64,000 nucleotides of DNA from Pseudoalteromonas xiamenensis (GCF_030994125.1 NZ_CP099917.1:2891001-2955000); one strand, 5' to 3'; positions 1 through 9,885 are shown, counted from the stretch's first letter. The notes: a model not told the origin generated them from the sequence alone. Translations and numbers: made by a program.

Positions 1-2394
1 TTGCCAGAAATAGCCTATGTCACCTTCCGGTGTGGGGAGCGTCGTTTGCGGAGTTAACAAAGCGGTGACAACGGTGGGGCTGAGTGCTTGAGCACCATTA
101 ATTTTCCCCGAATTACCGAGCGCAATCAGGTAACGAGCTAAATCATGACTGCTTGATACAGCCATACCGTCGGCATACGTGATATTGCGATATTCTGGAA
201 CGTACACCGATTGTGAATCGTCATCCAATACGTACCTCGGAGTTGATGTCTCTGACTCAGTCACTGCCCAATAAGTATGTGCCATGCCAAGCGGATTAAA
301 CACAAACTGGGTGCTTAGGTGTGAAAGTGATTGGCCAGTTTTTTGCTCAAGCACAAGTCCTGCAAGTGCCGAGGCAATGTTAGAATAAACATAAGCTTGG
401 TTGTTCTTTAAACCGTATTGAGTAATAAAATTCTCCTGTGTATGCAACTCGCCTTGCGCAGAGAGGTATTGGGAGAAAAACAGTTGTTCGTCCGACGAAA
501 CTGTTTCTGGACAGCCCATTTCGGGCGCCAAGCGCGACGCCAAACTTTGACTGTTTTCATAGATAAAGTAACTGCACAGATAGGTTCGATCCGAATCTAA
601 AATCCCAGAGGTGTGAGTGATTAATTGTCGTAAAGTGAGCGGGTTATCTTGTGCAAATTGAGCGGAATCTATCACAAAAGGCAATATGGGTTGTAAAGCG
701 GTATCCAAAAATTCTGGTTGGTTTTCGAGTGCAGCAGCAATGGTTGCACCTAATAGTGTTTTACTGACAGACCCTAAATAGAATTCGGATTGGGGTGAGG
801 TTGCTTCGCCTGTTCGCGCATTCACTCCAAAGCCTTTTTCATACACGATTTCATTATCTTTTATTATGGAAATAGACATGTTTTTAATGTTTGCTTGATT
901 GCTAAGCTGCAAGATCTTCTGCTCAAATTCGGCTTCGGATAACGTTTTATCTGATGTTCTACCTAAGGCTTTTAGCGCATAATCATAGGTCTGGAAGCGA
1001 CCCATTTTTAAATCATCGACGGAAAAAGCAGGAAGCAATACTGCGGGTGGAATGCCGGTTTTTTCAAAGTATTGATTATCCGAAGTCCAATAGACTTCGT
1101 TTGACAGGGTTATAGACCAATCATTAGGTATATCGAAGAATTGTAGGTCTGATAACGCGCCTGAGGTTGCTTTACCTACTTGCGTAACCTGAGGAAGTGA
1201 GCGCATTGCTATAACAAAAATCTCACCAGCACTTACAGTCGCTTCGCTTGTTAATAAAAACACTGGATTCGTGTATGCATCACTGCGACCGGTTAACTCA
1301 CGCTCCAACAAGTCACCAGTTCCAGTTTGTGTTTTGGCCTGCTTGTAGAACACCGCATGATCTGTTTGGCTAAATCGTTGTGCAATAGCAAGTGACACGC
1401 TGTCATACCCACCTTGATTATTTCTGACGTCAACAATAATCCCCTTGGTTTGAGCGAGCTCCATCATGATGGTATCAAATAGCGAGTTTGCCGCGGCTAA
1501 CGTTGCTTCTTCGCTCATTGAGTCGGATGCAAAAGACATCATGTTGTTGATTGTAATAATCCCCACATTATCGGGCGTAATTCCCCATAGAACCGTCGCT
1601 TCGTCTTGTGGATCTGAAGGGAAGCGATTAGCCGAATTTGGCGTCATGTATGATGTGCTTATCTGAGAGTAAAGTTGATTCAGCTCTGATTGGATTTCAC
1701 TTGGGTCGAGTACTTCACCGTCTCGGAGCGACGCAAACATCATCCCTCGTACTGTGCGAGAAAACGGAGTGTCTTTCGGGCGATTGAAATACAGCGCCTT
1801 AGATTCATTGATAATGTTGACATGGGCATCTTGGAGTGGGGCAACCAATTCACTTAACACTTGGAATAGGGCTTCGTCTGTCATGTTGTCGTTGATGAGA
1901 GGTCGATAAGTGTCGTATTGAGTTTGCCAATTGACTTCACGGGTGTCGAAGTAAGCGTAATAGTCGTTAAAGAGACTCCAAATATAATCAAAAACATACG
2001 TTTGGCTGACCGGGCTGTATATGGATATCGAGGTTGTACAACTGACAGGCAAGGTGTTTATGCGTTGCAGATAATAGGGTTCTATAAGGTCTTGCTCTTG
2101 AATAGCAAGTCGCGTCAATGAGTTAGGCGTGATTTGGAGTCTGAGTTGGTCTAGTGCGATTTGCTCGGTCGTTTCAAGTATTTTGGTACAACCAAACTGG
2201 TTAAATTGATAGTAGGTTAAAGAGCTATCGGTGACTTCGAGTAATTCTCCATAGCCAACCCTTTCCCAAACACCTTTTGTCGTTAGTTGAGGAAAAGTTG
2301 GAATTTTAATGTCGTTGTAGGAGGAATCACACGCGCTAAGCGCGAGACTTGCAAAAATTGCTATCGCAGAAAGCTGAACGGTTTGGCGAAACAT
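1..2394 (-). CDS. Lipoprotein: S41 protease fused to class C-type beta-lactamase domain (3' end off window)
   Basis: An open frame of 798 codons reads without a stop from the ATG at 2394 to the window edge, so the C-terminus is missing. The first 22 residues form a lipoprotein signal ending LSAC, so it should be anchored in the envelope. The middle part looks like an S41 (C-terminal processing/tricorn core) protease: the motif TVSAGE carries the expected serine. After about residue 510 a beta-lactamase/penicillin-binding-like serine hydrolase domain begins, with SVSK (serine near residue 542), HTSG and the YSN triad. Both domain assignments come from motifs. The physiological substrate is unknown; peptide or cell-wall peptide cleavage is inferred. 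It is divergent from the PHA genes across a 540 bp gap. Confidence 0.85.
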   Translation of the reverse strand, partial: MFRQTVQLSAIAIFASLALSACDSSYNDIKIPTFPQLTTKGVWERVGYGELLEVTDSSLTYYQFNQFGCTKILETTEQIALDQLRLQITPNSLTRLAIQEQDLIEPYYLQRINTLPVSCTTSISIYSPVSQTYVFDYIWSLFNDYYAYFDTREVNWQTQYDTYRPLINDNMTDEALFQVLSELVAPLQDAHVNIINESKALYFNRPKDTPFSRTVRGMMFASLRDGEVLDPSEIQSELNQLYSQISTSYMTPNSANRFPSDPQDEATVLWGITPDNVGIITINNMMSFASDSMSEEATLAAANSLFDTIMMELAQTKGIIVDVRNNQGGYDSVSLAIAQRFSQTDHAVFYKQAKTQTGTGDLLERELTGRSDAYTNPVFLLTSEATVSAGEIFVIAMRSLPQVTQVGKATSGALSDLQFFDIPNDWSITLSNEVYWTSDNQYFEKTGIPPAVLLPAFSVDDLKMGRFQTYDYALKALGRTSDKTLSEAEFEQKILQLSNQANIKNMSISIIKDNEIVYEKGFGVNARTGEATSPQSEFYLGSVSKTLLGATIAAALENQPEFLDTALQPILPFVIDSAQFAQDNPLTLRQLITHTSGILDSDRTYLCSYFIYENSQSLASRLAPEMGCPETVSSDEQLFFSQYLSAQGELHTQENFITQYGLKNNQAYVYSNIASALAGLVLEQKTGQSLSHLSTQFVFNPLGMAHTYWAVTESETSTPRYVLDDDSQSVYVPEYRNITYADGMAVSSSHDLARYLIALGNSGKINGAQALSPTVVTALLTPQTTLPTPEGDIGYFWQ

Positions 2395-2938
2395 GGTCGA
2401 GTATCCTTGTCGAAAATTTATGGTCTGGTGCCAAATTGGCTGTAATGGGTGACTTTTTGGCTCAAAGAAAAATGGAGCCTCGTTTGTTGCAACCACAACA
2501 GGCTGGATTAGCCAGTGGCTATAATTTAAGAAAGCTACGCGCGGTTTACTGTCGAAAAGCGTTACGAATATGTCAGCGAGCGTTTGGAATCGTAAAAAAA
2601 TGTAACCCAACAAACGCATCTATTCTTTTAGTTAAGCTGGAATCAAAAAAGGGACTTAAATAGACCCTGCGCTAAATCAATTTTTCAAAATGGGAATCGG
2701 TCAAAATAGCAACGAGTGAAGAATATAAATTTGAGTTATTACTCTAATCTTCTACACTCTGAAATGAAGCCTTTTTTGGTGGGTAAGGTGTCTTCAAAAT
2801 TACATGTTTGTGAGATGAAGTTGTCATATTCCCATTAAAGAATAGTGGCAGTTTTTAACCTCCGTTGTAAGGGTAGTTAACGGGTGTCGCGACTGAGATG
2901 TGCGGTTGTTCAGTTGCTTATTTGCTTGGACGTAAGTT
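2395..2938. other. Gene-free gap between S41 lipoprotein and phaB
   Basis: This 544 bp region separates two divergent genes and must hold both promoters. I see no convincing ORF, strong hairpin or repeat. The short frames across it lack ribosome sites and recognisable protein sequence. Confidence 0.5.
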
Positions 2939-3688
2939 ATGGAAAACCTAAAGATCGCAATCGTTACTGGTGCTTTTGGTGGTATCGGTACCGCTATCGT
3001 AAAAGAACTTATCGAAGAACAGTGTTTTGTGCTTGCTGTCGCGAGTGCGAAACGAACCTCAGCCGATTTTGATGCTTGGCTTAATGAGCATCAGATCAAT
3101 CCAACCAAAGTGAAACCTCTTTTTATCGATGTTACCGATCAAATCGCATGCGAAAATGCCTTAAGTGATGTGATTGATAGCTATGGTCATGTCGATATTT
3201 TGGTGAATAATGCGGGGATCACTCGTGATTCGACCTTTAAGAAAATGTCGGCCTCACAATGGAATGAAGTGATCAATACCAATCTGAATTCATTGTTTAA
3301 TATGACTCAGCCGCTGTTTGCGCAAATGTGCGCGCGTAAATTCGGGCGAATTATCAATATCTCCAGCGTGAATGGTCAGAAAGGCCAATTTGGTCAAGCA
3401 AACTATTCCGCTGCAAAAGCGGGCATGATTGGTTTTAGTAAAGCGCTCGCCTATGAAGGTGCTCGAGCAAACGTAACGGTAAACGTCGTTGCTCCAGGTT
3501 ACACCGAGACCCCCATGGTTGCAGCGATGCGAGAAGACGTGCTTGAGAGTATCAAAGCACAAGTCCCTATGCAGCGATTGGCAACGCCTTTAGAAGTGGC
3601 TCAGGCAGTTGCTTATTTAGCATCAGATAAAGCGAGTTATATCACCGGAGAGACCTTAGCACTCAATGGTGGTCTGTATATGCAATAA
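2939..3688 (+). CDS. phaB: Acetoacetyl-CoA reductase, SDR family
   Basis: A 249-residue short-chain dehydrogenase that reduces acetoacetyl-CoA to (R)-3-hydroxybutyryl-CoA, the monomer for PHA synthesis. The NAD(P)-binding glycine motif GAFGGIG lies at residues 11-17, NNAG at 90-93, and the catalytic Ser142/143, Tyr156 and Lys160 in SS...YSAAK. The length is that of PhaB (about 246). Assignment to PhaB rather than FabG rests on the phasin and PHA synthase genes immediately downstream on the same strand. No phaA thiolase is present in the window. The ribosome site is weak (GGACG upstream of the ATG). Confidence 0.88.
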   Translation: MENLKIAIVTGAFGGIGTAIVKELIEEQCFVLAVASAKRTSADFDAWLNEHQINPTKVKPLFIDVTDQIACENALSDVIDSYGHVDILVNNAGITRDSTFKKMSASQWNEVINTNLNSLFNMTQPLFAQMCARKFGRIINISSVNGQKGQFGQANYSAAKAGMIGFSKALAYEGARANVTVNVVAPGYTETPMVAAMREDVLESIKAQVPMQRLATPLEVAQAVAYLASDKASYITGETLALNGGLYMQ

Positions 3689-3783
3689 CGATAGAGAAAC
3701 GGATTCTCAAACGAGTGAAGTGTGCTCAGTGGTATTTGGGAATAAGTTCTAATTTAAGACTTGTTTAGATAAGGAAGAAGACC

Positions 3784-4128
3784 ATGTACAACGATTTAAT
3801 GAAGACATTTCAAGAGCAAAGCGAAAAGTATTTTTCACCAATGTTCAAGTTTAACCAACTTGTGGCAAAGAACATTGAGCAGTTAGCTCAACTGCAGCTT
3901 GACGCTGCGCAATCGTACACTGAAACAACGTTGGCACAACTTAAAACTGCCGCTGAAATTTCTGATGTGAAAACGTTTGTTGATTTTAATGCAAGCCAAT
4001 TAAATGCATTAAATACGTTGAGCCAGAAAATGATTGCTGACGGTCAAAAACTGCAACAACTTGGTCAAGAGTTCAAAGACAACCTTGAAGCCTTAAGCAA
4101 AGAAACGCTTAAAACAGCACAAGTTTAA
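3784..4128 (+). CDS. phaP: Phasin family protein (PHA granule-associated)
   Basis: A 114-residue, Gln/Ala/Leu-rich, cysteine-free and predominantly helical protein. It starts with MYNDLMKTFQEQSEKYF, typical of short phasins that coat PHA granules and modulate granule number and synthase activity. A good ribosome site (AAGGAAGAAG) precedes the ATG. It sits between phaB and phaC and is followed by its own hairpin terminator, so phasin can be made in excess of the enzymes. Function is inferred from composition, length and context, since phasins lack catalytic motifs. Confidence 0.82.
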   Translation: MYNDLMKTFQEQSEKYFSPMFKFNQLVAKNIEQLAQLQLDAAQSYTETTLAQLKTAAEISDVKTFVDFNASQLNALNTLSQKMIADGQKLQQLGQEFKDNLEALSKETLKTAQV

Positions 4129-4139
4129 TCTCTTAAAAC

Positions 4140-4166
4140 AAAGAGCCCGTTTGGGCTCTTTCGTAT
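4140..4166 (+). terminator. Intrinsic terminator after phaP
   Basis: Nine-base-pair stem AAAGAGCCC / GGGCTCTTT with a four-base loop, followed by a T-rich stretch. It separates phaP from phaC. Confidence 0.85.
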
Positions 4167-4222
4167 TTTGCAATTTCTACCCTTAACCTTTTTCAAAGGT
4201 TCGTCCCATTAGGATGTGAGTC

Positions 4223-5992
4223 ATGGAAACTAGAAACCCAGAACTAGACAAAATCGTTGCAGATTGGTGGCAGTATGGGCAGGAGTTTTACAACTTGTTC
4301 TCGAAGCAAATGGTAAAAGGTAATCCACTCCAACAAGCCCTGAATGAACAAAATGCCAAAGATTTTGCCACTTGGCTAAATGAAGTATCGAAACAGCCCG
4401 AAGTGATGTATGAAAAACAATTCGACTGGTGGCAAAAACAGCTTAAAGTTATGCAAAACACATGGGGCCAAATGCTTGGTGAGCAGGCAAGTGATATTGT
4501 TGCACCTGAAGTTGGAGACAAGCGTTTCAGCTCAGAGGCTTGGCAAGAAAATCCATGGTTTAACTACATCAAGCAAAGTTATCTATTGTTTGGGCAATCC
4601 CTGTTAGAATCTATTCGTGAAACCCCCGGACTTGATTCAAAGTTAAAAGAACGTTTAGAGTTTTTTGCCAGACAATCCGTGAACTCAGTAGCACCTTCCA
4701 ATTTCATTAGTACCAACCCTGAGCTAATCGATTTAACGGTAAAATCAAACGGTCAGAATCTTATTCAAGGCTTTGAACTGTTTAAAAAAGATTTGGCGCG
4801 CGGTGGGGACATGCTACGTATTAGCATGACCAATGACGATGCTTTTGAGCTTGGAAAAGACATCGCAACAACAGCTGGACGCGTGGTGTTTCAAAATCAT
4901 CTCTTCGAGCTTATCCAATATTACCCGACCACAGAGCAAGTGCATGCAACGCCTCTGCTGGTGGTGCCACCGTACGTTAATAAATATTACATCTTGGATT
5001 TACGCGCGGAGAATTCATTCGTAAAACATGCCGTTGATCAAGGCCACACCGTGTTCATGGTGTCTTGGAAAAACCCAGATCCCAGCATGGCGGAAGTTGG
5101 ATTTGAAGACTATGTCGTGGATGGTGTGATTTCGGCGATTGAGGCAATCGAGAAGCAAACGGGAGAAAGTGAAGTTAATGCGGTGGGATATTGTATCGCG
5201 GGAACGTTAGTCACGACTGCAATGGCCTATTTTGCTGCGAAGCGAATGAAGCCTCGCATCAAAAGTGCAACGCTATTGACGACATTGCTCGACTTTTCAC
5301 AACCGGGTGAAATAGGAGTGTTCATCAATGAACCGACGATTTCGGCACTTGAAACCTATAACCAACAAAATGGTGTGATGCATGGGCATTTGCTTGGTGT
5401 GTCATTTAGTATGTTGCGTGAAAATAGTTTGTATTGGAACTACTACGTTAATAACTACCTCAAAGGCAAAGCGCCGATGGATTTAGATTTGCTTTATTGG
5501 AATGGGGACAGCACAAATTTAACCGCGACATGCCACAATTTTATGCTTCGTGAATTGTATCTCAACAATCGCTTGGTCGAAGCGAAGGGAGTGAGTATAC
5601 GTGGCACGAAAATCGATTTGAGCAAGGTTAAACAGCCCGTCTATATGCTTTCTACACGAGATGATCACATAGCTCTTTGGCAAGCAACGTTTAAAGGGAT
5701 CCAGGCAACTGGTGCTCAGACAACGTTTGTGCTTGGAGAGTCCGGCCACATTGCTGGTGTAATTAATCCTCCAAGCAAAGGTAAATATGGCTATTGGTTT
5801 GGGCCTGATGCATCAGGTGAAGCACAAGCTTGGTTGGACAAAGCTCAGCATGAGAGTGGATCTTGGTGGCCTCATTGGTGCAAATGGTTACATCAATATC
5901 AAGGCGACGAAGTCCCTGCGAGACCAGCAAAATCAGAGGATAACCCAGGTATTTATGAGGCACCTGGGGAATATGTGAAGCAAAAGCTCTAG
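4223..5992 (+). CDS. phaC: Class I poly(3-hydroxyalkanoate) synthase
   Basis: A 589-residue PHA polymerase that joins (R)-3-hydroxyacyl-CoA units into polyester on the granule surface. The lipase-like box GYCIAG places the nucleophile at Cys324, with Asp480 (TRDDH) and His509 (ESGHIAG) completing the triad. The single-chain length and long N-terminal domain fit class I. The start follows AGGATG at a suitable distance. Together with phaB and phasin it gives PHB-type storage from acetoacetyl-CoA. A hairpin directly after the stop probably ends the transcript. Confidence 0.95.
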   Translation: METRNPELDKIVADWWQYGQEFYNLFSKQMVKGNPLQQALNEQNAKDFATWLNEVSKQPEVMYEKQFDWWQKQLKVMQNTWGQMLGEQASDIVAPEVGDKRFSSEAWQENPWFNYIKQSYLLFGQSLLESIRETPGLDSKLKERLEFFARQSVNSVAPSNFISTNPELIDLTVKSNGQNLIQGFELFKKDLARGGDMLRISMTNDDAFELGKDIATTAGRVVFQNHLFELIQYYPTTEQVHATPLLVVPPYVNKYYILDLRAENSFVKHAVDQGHTVFMVSWKNPDPSMAEVGFEDYVVDGVISAIEAIEKQTGESEVNAVGYCIAGTLVTTAMAYFAAKRMKPRIKSATLLTTLLDFSQPGEIGVFINEPTISALETYNQQNGVMHGHLLGVSFSMLRENSLYWNYYVNNYLKGKAPMDLDLLYWNGDSTNLTATCHNFMLRELYLNNRLVEAKGVSIRGTKIDLSKVKQPVYMLSTRDDHIALWQATFKGIQATGAQTTFVLGESGHIAGVINPPSKGKYGYWFGPDASGEAQAWLDKAQHESGSWWPHWCKWLHQYQGDEVPARPAKSEDNPGIYEAPGEYVKQKL

Positions 5993-5996
5993 CCCT

Positions 5997-6029
5997 ATAG
6001 AGTACGAGGCGCTTGGTCTCGTGCTCTAT
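5997..6029 (+). terminator. Hairpin after phaC
   Basis: Twelve-base stem ATAGAGTACGAG / CTCGTGCTCTAT with one T-G wobble and a nine-base loop, beginning next to the phaC stop. Only a short T run follows, so termination efficiency is uncertain. Confidence 0.6.
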
Positions 6030-6491
6030 TTCCACTGTTTCCCCATGAACTATATCATTTCTCACTCATTTTATAGGTCTATTTCAATTAGCCGTCGAGT
6101 TCAATTGCCCATTAGTGAGCCACTAGTTCAAACGTATACGTCTATCTGACGTGTCTCATGTGAGTGTGCGTGAGCTAGTAAAGTTAGAAAGGCGAGTGCT
6201 TGTCTTAATAACTTTTTTGATGAGTACAATGTCCACCTGTTTAAAGTGATTACGGAAAATTCACGCGAAACGGAATACTTCATCGGTTAATTGGGCTCTA
6301 TTTATGCCTCTTTGATGTGTTTGCTGTGATTTAGGTCTTATTGAAAAGCAATTAAAATGACAGGCCTACTTAGGGACTTTGTTTCAATGTTAGAATGATG
6401 CCACACTCAATGTGGGTTTTAGATAGCAAACTTTAGATTTGAAATCTCAAAAAAATCGGCAATGGTGCTTTAACAAAACGAGCGAAAAACA
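6030..6491. other. Gene-free gap after phaC
   Basis: About 460 bp without a supported gene. A small hairpin, CCACA/TGTGG followed by GTTTT, lies near 6401-6421. The rest looks like ordinary AT-rich intergenic DNA holding the promoter of the acetyltransferase gene. Confidence 0.4.
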
Positions 6492-6962
6492 ATGAACATA
6501 TACATTCGACAAGCCGATATAGAGGATGCAAAGGCTATCAGCGATTTGGTTGTAGCCATGACCGACAAATATGTCTGTCCAACATGCGATCCTACGGTTC
6601 GTGATATGTTGCTTGGATCTATGTCGACTGAGCGTATCGAGCAATATTTATCCGAAGGTTATTTGTATGTCGTTGCGCTTGATTGTAAAGAGAAAGTGAT
6701 TGGCGTTGCAGGAATGCGAGATTATTCACATCTGTTTCATTTGTTTGTGGACGATGAAAATCAAGGTAAAGGTTTGTCACGTAAACTGTGGGATAAAGTT
6801 AAAGAGGCAGCGTTGAAAAATGGAAATTGTGGCCGCTTTACTGTCAATTCCGCAGTAAACGCCGAGAATGTGTACTTACGCTTTGGATTCAAGCGAGTTG
6901 ATGGCATACGGAACAGAAACGGTATGGTCGATATTCCAATGATTCTTGATAAGGTTTACTGA
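6492..6962 (+). CDS. GNAT family N-acetyltransferase
   Basis: A 156-residue single-domain acetyltransferase of the GNAT fold, which moves an acetyl group from acetyl-CoA to an amine. The acetyl-CoA binding loop is visible as NQGKGLSRKL around residues 92-101, preceded by the strand LFHLFVDDE, and the C-terminal YLRFGFKRVD motif is also typical. The substrate cannot be told from sequence. It stands alone between two gaps. Confidence 0.85.
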   Translation: MNIYIRQADIEDAKAISDLVVAMTDKYVCPTCDPTVRDMLLGSMSTERIEQYLSEGYLYVVALDCKEKVIGVAGMRDYSHLFHLFVDDENQGKGLSRKLWDKVKEAALKNGNCGRFTVNSAVNAENVYLRFGFKRVDGIRNRNGMVDIPMILDKVY

Positions 6963-7217
6963 CAATATTTCCGCGTTGATGTGCAAACAAAAACACCATT
7001 GCTAAGACAAAGTAAATCATTAGCAAAGTTACTGCAATACTTCGACACGCCTCCCCCTTTATGCCGGCGCCGCTGCGCAAACAAAAGCAACCCTGGTAAC
7101 CATTAAAGGGTCAAATGTTCCTTGCTTATGCAGGCAAAAACAAAAGGTAGAAATACCGAATAACACGTAAAACATGGGTTGCTTACGGTGTTATTCAGGT
7201 ACAAAGTCGATTAAAGC

Positions 7218-7251
7218 AAAAAGGGCCCACTGTATTCAGTGAGCCCTTTTT
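7218..7251. terminator. Bidirectional terminator between acetyltransferase and DUF3545 gene
   Basis: Stem AAAAAGGGC...GCCCTTTTT with inner CACTG/CAGTG and loop TATT. A and T runs on both sides allow it to serve both convergent genes. Confidence 0.8.
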
Positions 7252-7252
7252 A

Positions 7253-7441
7253 CTAAAAATCTATACTTTCAAGATCGATATTGTCTGCAAAAATATCGAG
7301 ATCTTCCAGTTCCTTTCGAAGTCTTTGTCTATCCTTCAGTGCTTCAATCTCACGCCATCTTCTTTTTTTATTTTTTTGAGAGGTACGTTTAGCCGTTCCC
7401 GAACCCTCGAGTAACTCAAATAAATCGTCTAGGCTATCCAT
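7253..7441 (-). CDS. Small charged protein, DUF3545-like
   Basis: A 62-residue highly charged protein: an acidic leucine-containing start (MDSLDDLFELLEG), a basic middle (KNKKRRWREIEALKDRQRLRKEL) and an acidic tail. This pattern matches the small gammaproteobacterial family DUF3545, whose function is unknown. A clear AGGAG ribosome site precedes the ATG, and a terminator follows the stop. The basic helix could bind nucleic acid, but that is speculation. Family assignment is from memory of its features. Confidence 0.7.
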   Translation of the reverse strand: MDSLDDLFELLEGSGTAKRTSQKNKKRRWREIEALKDRQRLRKELEDLDIFADNIDLESIDF

Positions 7442-7773
7442 GAATTTCTCCTATTGATGATTGACCTCATTGCGCACACCCACGCAACCCGTTACGCTTT
7501 TTCCACACGCATTTGGGTAAGGTTGGTATATCACAGACCGCTCAAAAATAAAACACAAATATTTCAATTACGTTAAAACAACGTGATGCTTTGATGAAAA
7601 TCAACAAAATTTTTTAAACGGAAGTATGGGCGCAGAGGCCTTGAATATCGAGGGGTTAGCACTTCTAGCTGGATGTTTGAAAAGGTGAATATGAACTAAA
7701 ATATAAAGAAAAACAGTGGTATGGATTGAAGTTATTTCACGTATTACAGGAAAAAATATTTAAAATTAGGCAC
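7442..7773. other. Gap upstream of DUF3545 gene
   Basis: About 330 bp of AT-rich DNA between the DUF3545 gene and the talB terminator. I see no ORF, repeat or strong hairpin. The DUF3545 promoter should lie here. Confidence 0.4.
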
Positions 7774-7800
7774 AAAAAAACGCCACACCGGTGGCGTTTT
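7774..7800 (-). terminator. Intrinsic terminator of talB
   Basis: On the minus strand CGCCAC-CGGT-GTGGCG is followed by seven Ts, just after the talB stop. Confidence 0.88.
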
Positions 7801-7821
7801 GAAGGATAGAATTTATGTCAA

Positions 7822-8772
7822 TTAAAGTGCTTTGAAACGCGCTTCAAGTGTTTCTTGTGCTTCAGCAAAGGCACGGATCCCTTCAGCAAGTTTTTCGGTC
7901 GCCATCGCATCTTGGTTATGTAACCAGCGGAACTCAGCTTCTGTTAATGGCGCTGGTTTTGACTCTGTTGCTTCGATAGTTTCAAGTAAGAAGCTGTCGT
8001 CAGCAGGCATCTCAGCCAGTTCTTCTAATAGTTGTGGGCTAATGGTTAATTTATCACAGCCTGTTAATGCAACGATTTCGCCGGTATTTCGGAAACTTGC
8101 GCCCATCACTACGGTTTTATAACCGTGGCGTTTGTAGAATTCATAAATGCTGCGAACGGATTGTACACCTGGATCTTGAAGCGGATCGGTCGGTTTAGCT
8201 AAACCATTTTTTACATGCCAATCAAGAATACGGCCAACAAATGGCGAAATTAAAAAGACGTTGGCATCAGCACATGCGCGCGCTTGGGCTTCACTGAATA
8301 ACAAGGTTAAATTACATTTAACACCTTCTTTTTCAAGAGCTTCTGCTGCTTTAATGCCTTCCCAAGTCGACGCAATTTTAATCAAGATTTTGTCTTTGCT
8401 CACGCCTTCAAGCTTGTAAAGAGCGAGTAGTTGCTTGGCTTTCGCAATCGTGGCCTCTGTATTGAAACTCAATCGCGCATCAACTTCTGTCGAGATGTAT
8501 CCAGGAACGATGTCTGCGATTTCTTTACCAAGTAATACGGCAAAATAATCACACGCCAGTTCAAGCTGTTTAATTGCATCCGATTCTTCGCTTTTTGCAT
8601 AAGTCCACGCTTTATCCAAATACGCGGCATAGGCTGGCATTTCAGCTGCTTTTAAAAGTAAAGAAGGGTTAGTGGTCGCATCTTCTGGTTGAAGTTTGCG
8701 GATAGCCTCAATGTCACCGGTATCGGCAACGATGGATGAATGTGCTTTTAGCCTGTCTAATGCTGATGTCAT
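7822..8772 (-). CDS. talB: Transaldolase
   Basis: Transfers a dihydroxyacetone unit between sedoheptulose 7-phosphate and glyceraldehyde 3-phosphate in the non-oxidative pentose phosphate pathway. I take the second ATG (8772): a GAGG ribosome site sits six bases before it, while the upstream ATG at 8784 has AGGA directly abutting it. From this start the protein is 316 residues and the Schiff-base lysine (LIKIASTW) is Lys132, the same number as in E. coli TalB. Single gene with its own terminator, divergent from yaaA. Confidence 0.95.
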   Translation of the reverse strand: MTSALDRLKAHSSIVADTGDIEAIRKLQPEDATTNPSLLLKAAEMPAYAAYLDKAWTYAKSEESDAIKQLELACDYFAVLLGKEIADIVPGYISTEVDARLSFNTEATIAKAKQLLALYKLEGVSKDKILIKIASTWEGIKAAEALEKEGVKCNLTLLFSEAQARACADANVFLISPFVGRILDWHVKNGLAKPTDPLQDPGVQSVRSIYEFYKRHGYKTVVMGASFRNTGEIVALTGCDKLTISPQLLEELAEMPADDSFLLETIEATESKPAPLTEAEFRWLHNQDAMATEKLAEGIRAFAEAQETLEARFKAL

Positions 8773-9048
8773 GGCGTTCCTCATTCCTATTCGACGTCAA
8801 AGTTTTGATGAGCTTATGTGCCTTATGTTGCAATACCGTGACTGGGCTGACATAGGTCAAATGTCCTATGCAGAACAATTAGCAAGACGTGTGATTCGTT
8901 TGTGCTCAATTGTATTTAACGACTCTGATGATAGAGACATTATCCGCTTGAAAGGTATTGTTATTATAAGGCGGGAAACAAAACGTGATTTTCGTTTCAT
9001 TTAGTGTTGAAATTGACACTAATTAATTTTGAAGTCAATAGGGTAGTC

Positions 9049-9828
9049 ATGATCACCGTTATTTCGCCAGCTAAAAACCTCGATTACGAAACGACTGCGC
9101 CAATTTCGGCGTATTCTCAACCAGAATTACTGTCATACAGCGAAGAGCTTATTTCAGTTTGTCGCGATTTGAGTGTCCAAGATTTGGCAAAGTTGATGAA
9201 ACTCAGTGATAAACTCTCTGCGCTTAATGTAGCTCGCTTTGCTTCTTGGTCCTTACCCTTTACGTCAGACAATGCAAAACAAGCGATTTATGCGTTTAAT
9301 GGCGATACCTATACCGGATTTGATGCTTACAGTGCATCGAAAGAAACGATGGATTATGCGCAAAATCACTTACGGATTCTTTCAGGCCTTTATGGCGCGT
9401 TGAAGCCTATGGATTTAATGCAGCCATATCGATTGGAAATGGGGACTTCGCTTAGCAACCCAAAAGGTAATTCGTTGTATGCTTTTTGGGGCAGTGTGAT
9501 TGCTGAGAAATTGAATGAGGCGTTAGCGGAATCGCAATCGTCGGTCCTCGTAAACCTTGCGTCGAACGAGTATTTCAAAGCGGTGGATAAGAAGGCGTTA
9601 AATGCAACGGTGATCACGCCAATTTTTAAAGATGAGAAAAATGGCCAATTTAAGGTGATCAGTTTCTATGCGAAAAAAGCTCGCGGTATGATGGCAAGGT
9701 ACATCATGGAGCAACAAATTACCCAGCAAGAGCAATTAAAACAGTTTAATGTAGCAGGTTATTATTTCAGTGAAGCTGAAACGAAAAAGGCGAACGAGCC
9801 GGTCTTTTTGAGACATGAGCAAGCATAA
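9049..9828 (+). CDS. yaaA: Peroxide stress protein YaaA (DUF328/UPF0246)
   Basis: A 259-residue member of the YaaA family. In E. coli YaaA binds DNA and limits free iron during hydrogen peroxide stress. The family signature MITVISPAKNLDYE marks the start, so ATG 9049 is chosen over a longer frame opening 45 bases upstream. Conserved blocks LSGLYGALKPMDLMQPYRLEMGT and LVNLASNEYFKAV are also present. It is monocistronic and followed by a hairpin terminator. Confidence 0.93.
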   Translation: MITVISPAKNLDYETTAPISAYSQPELLSYSEELISVCRDLSVQDLAKLMKLSDKLSALNVARFASWSLPFTSDNAKQAIYAFNGDTYTGFDAYSASKETMDYAQNHLRILSGLYGALKPMDLMQPYRLEMGTSLSNPKGNSLYAFWGSVIAEKLNEALAESQSSVLVNLASNEYFKAVDKKALNATVITPIFKDEKNGQFKVISFYAKKARGMMARYIMEQQITQQEQLKQFNVAGYYFSEAETKKANEPVFLRHEQA

Positions 9829-9857
9829 CACTTTGCCTGCAGAGCTAAAATGAAGTG

Positions 9858-9885
9858 AAAAGCGCGATGGCGCTTTTCTTTTTTC
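9858..9885 (+). terminator. Intrinsic terminator after yaaA
   Basis: AAAAGCGC-GATG-GCGCTTTT then CTTTTTTC. It overlaps the upstream alternative start of the next gene, which argues for that gene's start at 9897. Confidence 0.88.

Noticed and set aside
2349..2663. 104-codon plus-strand frame upstream of phaB
   Set aside because: It overlaps the start of the real minus-strand lipoprotein gene, has odd composition and no ribosome site.
8813..9004. 62-codon plus-strand frame between talB and yaaA (RDWADIGQMSYAEQLARRVIRL...)
   Set aside because: The sequence looks mildly protein-like, but it has no clear ribosome site and would fill the shared promoter region of two divergent genes.
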